64,000 bases of DNA from the IMG/VR virus record IMGVR_UViG_3300020190_000036, positions 1 to 64,000 of that record. One strand, written 5' to 3'. The notes beneath the pieces are model-generated. The model was not told the origin of the DNA. It did no database searches and saw nothing but the letters and a program-made list of their open reading frames with translations. The DNA is from a virus. Numbering within the stretch: the first letter of the stretch is position 1; the number at the start of each line of letters is the position of its first letter. This document shows positions 27,001-33,000 of this stretch, piece after piece. The position numbers and the translations under genes were made by a program.

Positions 27001-30000
27001 CATCGGACAGTCTCGAGAAAGCGGAAGCCACATATGACTTGCCTCTCACTGGGTCATGGAGATTCGACAGCAAGATAGCTGGATACGCAAACAGATTCCT
27101 AGCGTACATGGGTTCAAAAGATAGAATTCGTGGCGTAGGAAAGCCGGGTGATGGTGTTGTTGAACCAGAGTCGATGGTTGACCCAGATGCAATTCTGACA
27201 AGAAGTAACGGTGGGGCGCTACGTGCAGTTGTTGAGCAAATAAAAAACGGAAGAATCGTAGGGACTTCGGAAAACTTCAAGAAAGACCTAACGAAATTCG
27301 CATGGCACGCAATAAGTCTCAAGGCCGATAAGCCAGTAAAAAATCCACATCCAGAACTAGAGGAATTCTCTTCATGGCAGGAGGTTACAGATGCAGCCAA
27401 CGCCGAGGATGCAAGCCCTCGACTAAGAATGCTTGTACAGCTATTCAATGACACACCAAACATTATCGAGATACTGGACCAAGTCGTTGTCGGTGGCAAG
27501 CTCAGGGGGGAATCTGGTGGAGGCTCCGGCAAGAGGATTCTTCCTAGCGAAGTAACAGATGGCTTTGAGATGTCCATAGACCCAAGCAGTCTGGGTAAAT
27601 GGGCAGGAGACAAAAAGACATCCGTTTTGTACAAAAATGGAAAACTGTTCTTTCAGTTGCCATACACAGCAAAAGGCTCATCTGGTGATGACAGCAAAAA
27701 GAGCTGGATTAAAGAAAACTTAGGAAAAATCAATCGCTTTGAGTATGGCAAGCCAGAAGAGACTGGCGGCAAGTTTGCAGTATTCGTAGACGCAACACCA
27801 GAACAGGCTGCAAAACTTCTCTCCGGAATAACATCGGGTGATGCTCAGGAAGTAGACGTCATGGTAATGACGGCACACAGGTCAAAGGGTCTTGAGTTCG
27901 GAAAAGTTCAGCTTTACGGAGACTTCCCAAGACCAAGAAAGAACAAGAATACCGGTGAGATGGAGTACCCAGCTCCGGAAGAGCAAAGACTTCAGTACGT
28001 TGCATCAACTAGGGCCATACGCGAACTAGACCCAGGCCCAACTTCATGGATATATAACGAAACATCTGAAGATGACGAAAGCCCAGGCGTACCTAGTGGT
28101 TTCTCGTCTGGCGCAAAAGGTAACCCAATGCCGAGCGCCATTGGTAAGGACATGGTTCTAGAAGACGGCGGCACATACGAAGACAACATGTTTAGGGGCA
28201 CGTACGTTGCCGACTTTAATGGCGGGAAGATGGTAATCCAGCCGGCAGGCAGGGATTCGTGGGCTGTTTACAGGGCAGACTTTATGGGCGGCGAAGATGG
28301 GCCTTCTTACAACTTCAGCTATGGTCCACCAACGGACGAGTCTGAGTTCAGTTCACTCGCAGACGCATACGAGCATGTTCTCAATTATGTAAAAGACAAC
28401 GACATAACGCTTGACCAGATGGATGGAAGTCGCCGCTCAAAGGGGAGTGAGTCCTTCTCGGTGGCAAAAATCGGAAACTCCGGTTCTGGAATATCTGAAA
28501 GATTTAGCTCAGGTCGCAAGAATGCCGATAAAAGATTAAAGGCAGCTAGAAAATTTTCAAGGGGGGGAGATGCCAATGATGATGGTCGTCTGTCTTCTGG
28601 AAAGAGAGATTCTGACGAAGGGTTCGCATCGGGCCGAATACTGTCTCGACTTCGCGGCCGAGAAGAAACCACTCAGAAAGAAGCAGATGAACTCTATAAA
28701 TGGGCGGCGGAAGCAAGCAAGAAGCGTCCCGACGACGAATACTTGAGTCGCGTTGTTGGTAAGGGCTCAGAATACGGAGAAGGTCTAGACGAAAAAGACT
28801 TCGAATACATACGCCAACAACAGCTCATTGATTTTATAGTCGATAACGACCTGCACCTACGCGACCCGGAAGGAGCTGGTCGAATATTAGATATATGGAC
28901 CGGTGAAAGCCGGGGAAGAATTAAAGATAAAGACTGGGAGGCCCTGTCGGAACTCCGATACCGGCGCCAACAGAGAGAGGACGACGCATTTAATCGTGAA
29001 GCATTAAAGGACGTTGCCGAATCGCAAGGCATGCCACGTGACGACCAGCAAAAACTTGCCATTTTTGCGTGGGCGGCTTCTCGATTTGGGAAATATCCAC
29101 TGGTAGAAGACGTCGTGAGAGGTGGGAGAACAAACATCCCAAACAGCCTCGACGACAGAGAATGGAAATTTCTTAAAACCGAATGGCTCAACAGCGACGC
29201 TCCAGACCCACAACCACTCAACACTAGAATGACCAATGGTGACATGGGCCCAGATAGGTATCTAGAACAAGACTATCTAGCGTACATGCGCGAGAGCGGT
29301 ATGACCGGCTTGCTGGAAAAGTACCAGACGCGAGGTGGACTGACCGGCAAAGATTGGGCTTATGTAAAGAAGTTACACGACGACCTTGGCCCAAGGGGAT
29401 GGCGAAATCCAAAGAGTGCCTCATACAGGGGAATAACTAGAAAAGAAAGAAGGGAAATTGACAAAAAAACTGGACGCCTGAGTGATTGGGATGTTCTGAC
29501 CGAGGCACAAAGAGCTTCACTAGAGAAGCGCAAGGAAAAATTCAACCTTACAGAATCAATGGCCAACGCGCTTTCTTCAGGCCGTACCACCCCGAATAAG
29601 CCCAAACAGGATGATGGTCGTTTGTCTTCTGGCGGTGACCCTACTCCTGAACAGATTGAAGCGGAAGACAGAGAAAATAGGGCTGACTTCTACAAGAACA
29701 GCTCTGGTCTTTATGAAAATGAACTTGCCGAATGGCTGGATGCAAATCCAAGCAAGACAGAAAAAGACTATGAGTCAAGCCCTGAATTTGCAGAGAGACT
29801 TGACGATATGGACAGCATCATGGGCGATTTCGCCGATGCTGAGGCAGAACGTCGTCTAGATGATTATGCAAATCGCATGTCGTCCGGGGGAAAGCCACCC
29901 CGTTATCCACGACCCCCCACGCTCGGAGCGTTTCTCGGTTCTACGGATGACTTATTCAAAAATGTAGATTCATGGGAAGATTTCAGGAATATATACAACG

Positions 30001-33000
30001 ACCAAGAAATCATATTTTTTGATTACGAAACTACCGGTTTAGTATTTGATGAATTCGGCAGAGCGACTAGCAACGGAGCACCAGTTCAGTTTGGTGCAGT
30101 AAAAATTAAAAACGGCAAAGAAATAGGCCGAATAAACCTATTCATGAACCCCGGCGAGTCGCTCGGAGAATGGTCGCGAAACAATCTCAAAGACATAGAC
30201 GGAAATCCACTAACAGATGACTGGCTTGGTGGACAGATTTCCGTTGAAGATGCTCACAAACAGCTAATCGAGTTCGCTGGGGCTGATGCAATATTCGGAG
30301 TTCAAAATGCAACGTTTGATAAAGCTGTTTTGGACGATGTGTTATCAAAAATGAAATCGGACTGGAGGCCGTCAGGCTACATAGATACACGAGAGCTCGC
30401 AAGCCTTGTGCTCCCCAGATGGACACCAGAAACAGAAGATGGGCCATTTCAGACAAACAAAGATGGTGAAAAGGTCCCTTCCTCAAGTCTTGCCGCAATT
30501 ACTGAATATCTTGACGTTGAGCTTGGAGATGGCCACCACAACGCAGATGTTGATGCTTTCGCAGCAAGCGAAGTAATGAGAAAAATGATTGATGGGGCAA
30601 TCGAAAATGATTGGTCGCGAGATGCCCTATCAAAAGAAAAACGTGATTCTCGTCATGCGGAAACGATTGCAAAATTTGAAGAGAGCGTTCGGCAATTTGA
30701 GTCAGAATTAAGCCAGTATGGTCTATCTTCTGGGCGCCGCCAGCGGCCATCTGATGAGGAGATTTATAACCTCAGAATGTCTGGCCCAACCCTAGAGGAA
30801 GTCGGGGAGAAGTATGGAATGACGCGCCAAGAAGTGCGCGCTGCAGAAATGCGCCATATCAGGAAAATGCGTGATGCCGACTTTGAGGCAACTGGGGCAC
30901 AGACATCTAGAAGAGAGCGTCGTCTATCTTCTGGAGGGAGACCCACACGCGCCGGTTCAGCAAAACAAAGAGGGAAAGTAGTCCTCACAAGCCAAGAACC
31001 AGGCGGTAAGTGGACTGACGTACCAGAAAACCAACTAAGTCGAAAAGACGATTTCTTTGACAATGAAACAGCTTCAAGAATATTGGATAACCCACTAGAG
31101 AATTACAACGACCAAACCGGCTGGCCAGTAGCTGCTAGGGATTTCTTCCAAAGCCTAGTTTTGCAGCAAGAAGGAAGAGACATTCCTGTAATGGATGAAG
31201 ATGGAAGGTTCACGCCTGAAGGACGCAACCAAGTCAAGAAGATGCTTTTCGGCTCTAATGAAGCAAGGGAAAAATTCCTAGACCAAATAGAGTCAGGCGA
31301 TGTATCTCATATGCAGGCCGTTGCGGCTATCACAATTCTCGAAAAGCTTGGCGACGATAATACAAAACTGGGCCCAAGGGGTGCTTCAGACCACATGTTG
31401 GAAACATTTGGGTTTAAGTCTGCACCAGTCTGGGTTTCTGGCCTGGATTCAAGAGACCCCGACTACGACCTTATAAGAGGAGAGGTCAACTGGACTCCGT
31501 TGTCCGAAGAGCAGTGGCTTGATGAGGTCAAGCAGGCGTATGTTGATAACAAAAACATAACCAACTATGTTGGAAATAGAAGAGATTGGGTTACAAAGAA
31601 TAAGGGCAAGTCTGAAAAAGACTACGAATCAAGTCCTGAATTCATCGCAGACGCTAAGCGCGCATACTTGGAGAACAAGAACACCATTGGTCCTGCAGAA
31701 GTCTACTCTCACCCATTCACACATTTCTATGGGATGCGTGAAGAGCAAAAAGATACAGTCAAGAAGAATTGGCTTTCCCAGAACCCTGGCAAAACAGACG
31801 CTGATTACGACAAAGCAATGTCGTGGGACGGAGAGGGTGACCCTGACAAGTCAACGGAAGCTGGAAGTTGGGGATTTGGAGACCCACGCAGTCTTGGTGG
31901 GAAACCATCTACACAGGCAGATGGTGCTTCTAGTAAGAGGCCGACTTCAGCACGGGGTACGACTAAGAGGCCGACTTCAGCACGGGGTACGACTACTTCT
32001 TCATTGCCGCCGGAAACGACACAGAAGCTATTCCAAGCCATAAAGCTCGATACGATTCTGTCGGCGCTTGGTATAAAAGACGATGTTACCAGAGAAGAAC
32101 AAAGAAAGAAGCTTTCTGAACTTATTGGATTTACGATAACGGAGGACTCATTCAAGGGCTACAAGCGCACGGGTCCGAGGCCAAGAATTATTCTGGAACT
32201 TCTACGCAGGGGTCACATTAAGGACCTAGATTCGCTACGCGAAGCCGACAGGACAGATGCAAACCTGGGGAACCTTGTCAATCAAGCAAGAGACTCAGTT
32301 TTCATTGCTACCGCATACGGAAGACTGCGTGAAGCAGCAAGAGGTGCTGGTTTGTCTGAGGATTCATTTGGAGCAAGGCTTTGGGGGAGACTCGGGAAAG
32401 AATACGAAGACCATGTTATTAATGGTAAGGGGCAGCCAAGAAGCAGGATGGCTGACGGTGCAATTCCAAAAACGTTTAACCTAAGCAAACTAGACCTTAT
32501 TGGGGAAACGGAACTGTCAGAACTTGTTGACGGCCTAAATGCAATGGCTGAATCAGAGGGCTCTTCTGCTCGGTTTACGATTGACGATATATTCCCCAAG
32601 AACGATAGAGGTTACATCGATGCATTCGGTGAATCAAAGATAAGAATGAGCAGCGGAAAACCATCTACGCAAAAGGGACAGAGATTCGTTGCCAAGCCTA
32701 AGGGGAATAGGCTAACCAGTGCTGCAAATGACACTGCTGAAATGAGATTCTCCTCGGCGGCTAGACCAACGTACAGAACACCTGGCGGAGGAATCGACAA
32801 AGATGCAATGTCTGCAGATATTGAAGATGCGATTCGCGGTCCTCGACTTGGCGCTGTTGCAATAACTTCTGCAAATGCAGAAACGGTCGGCAGAGAGCAA
32901 GTAGATAATCTCACTAGAGCCATAACTCTTCGTCAGCACATAGCAGACATGTTCCCAAGCGTTGTTAACGATAGAACACAGGTCTCCTACGATATAGAGC

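Noticed and set aside
27346-27390. EFSS followed by Trp in the helicase unit as an extra cleavage motif
   Set aside because: It lacks the Gly and lies in the helicase core, so it does not match the pattern.
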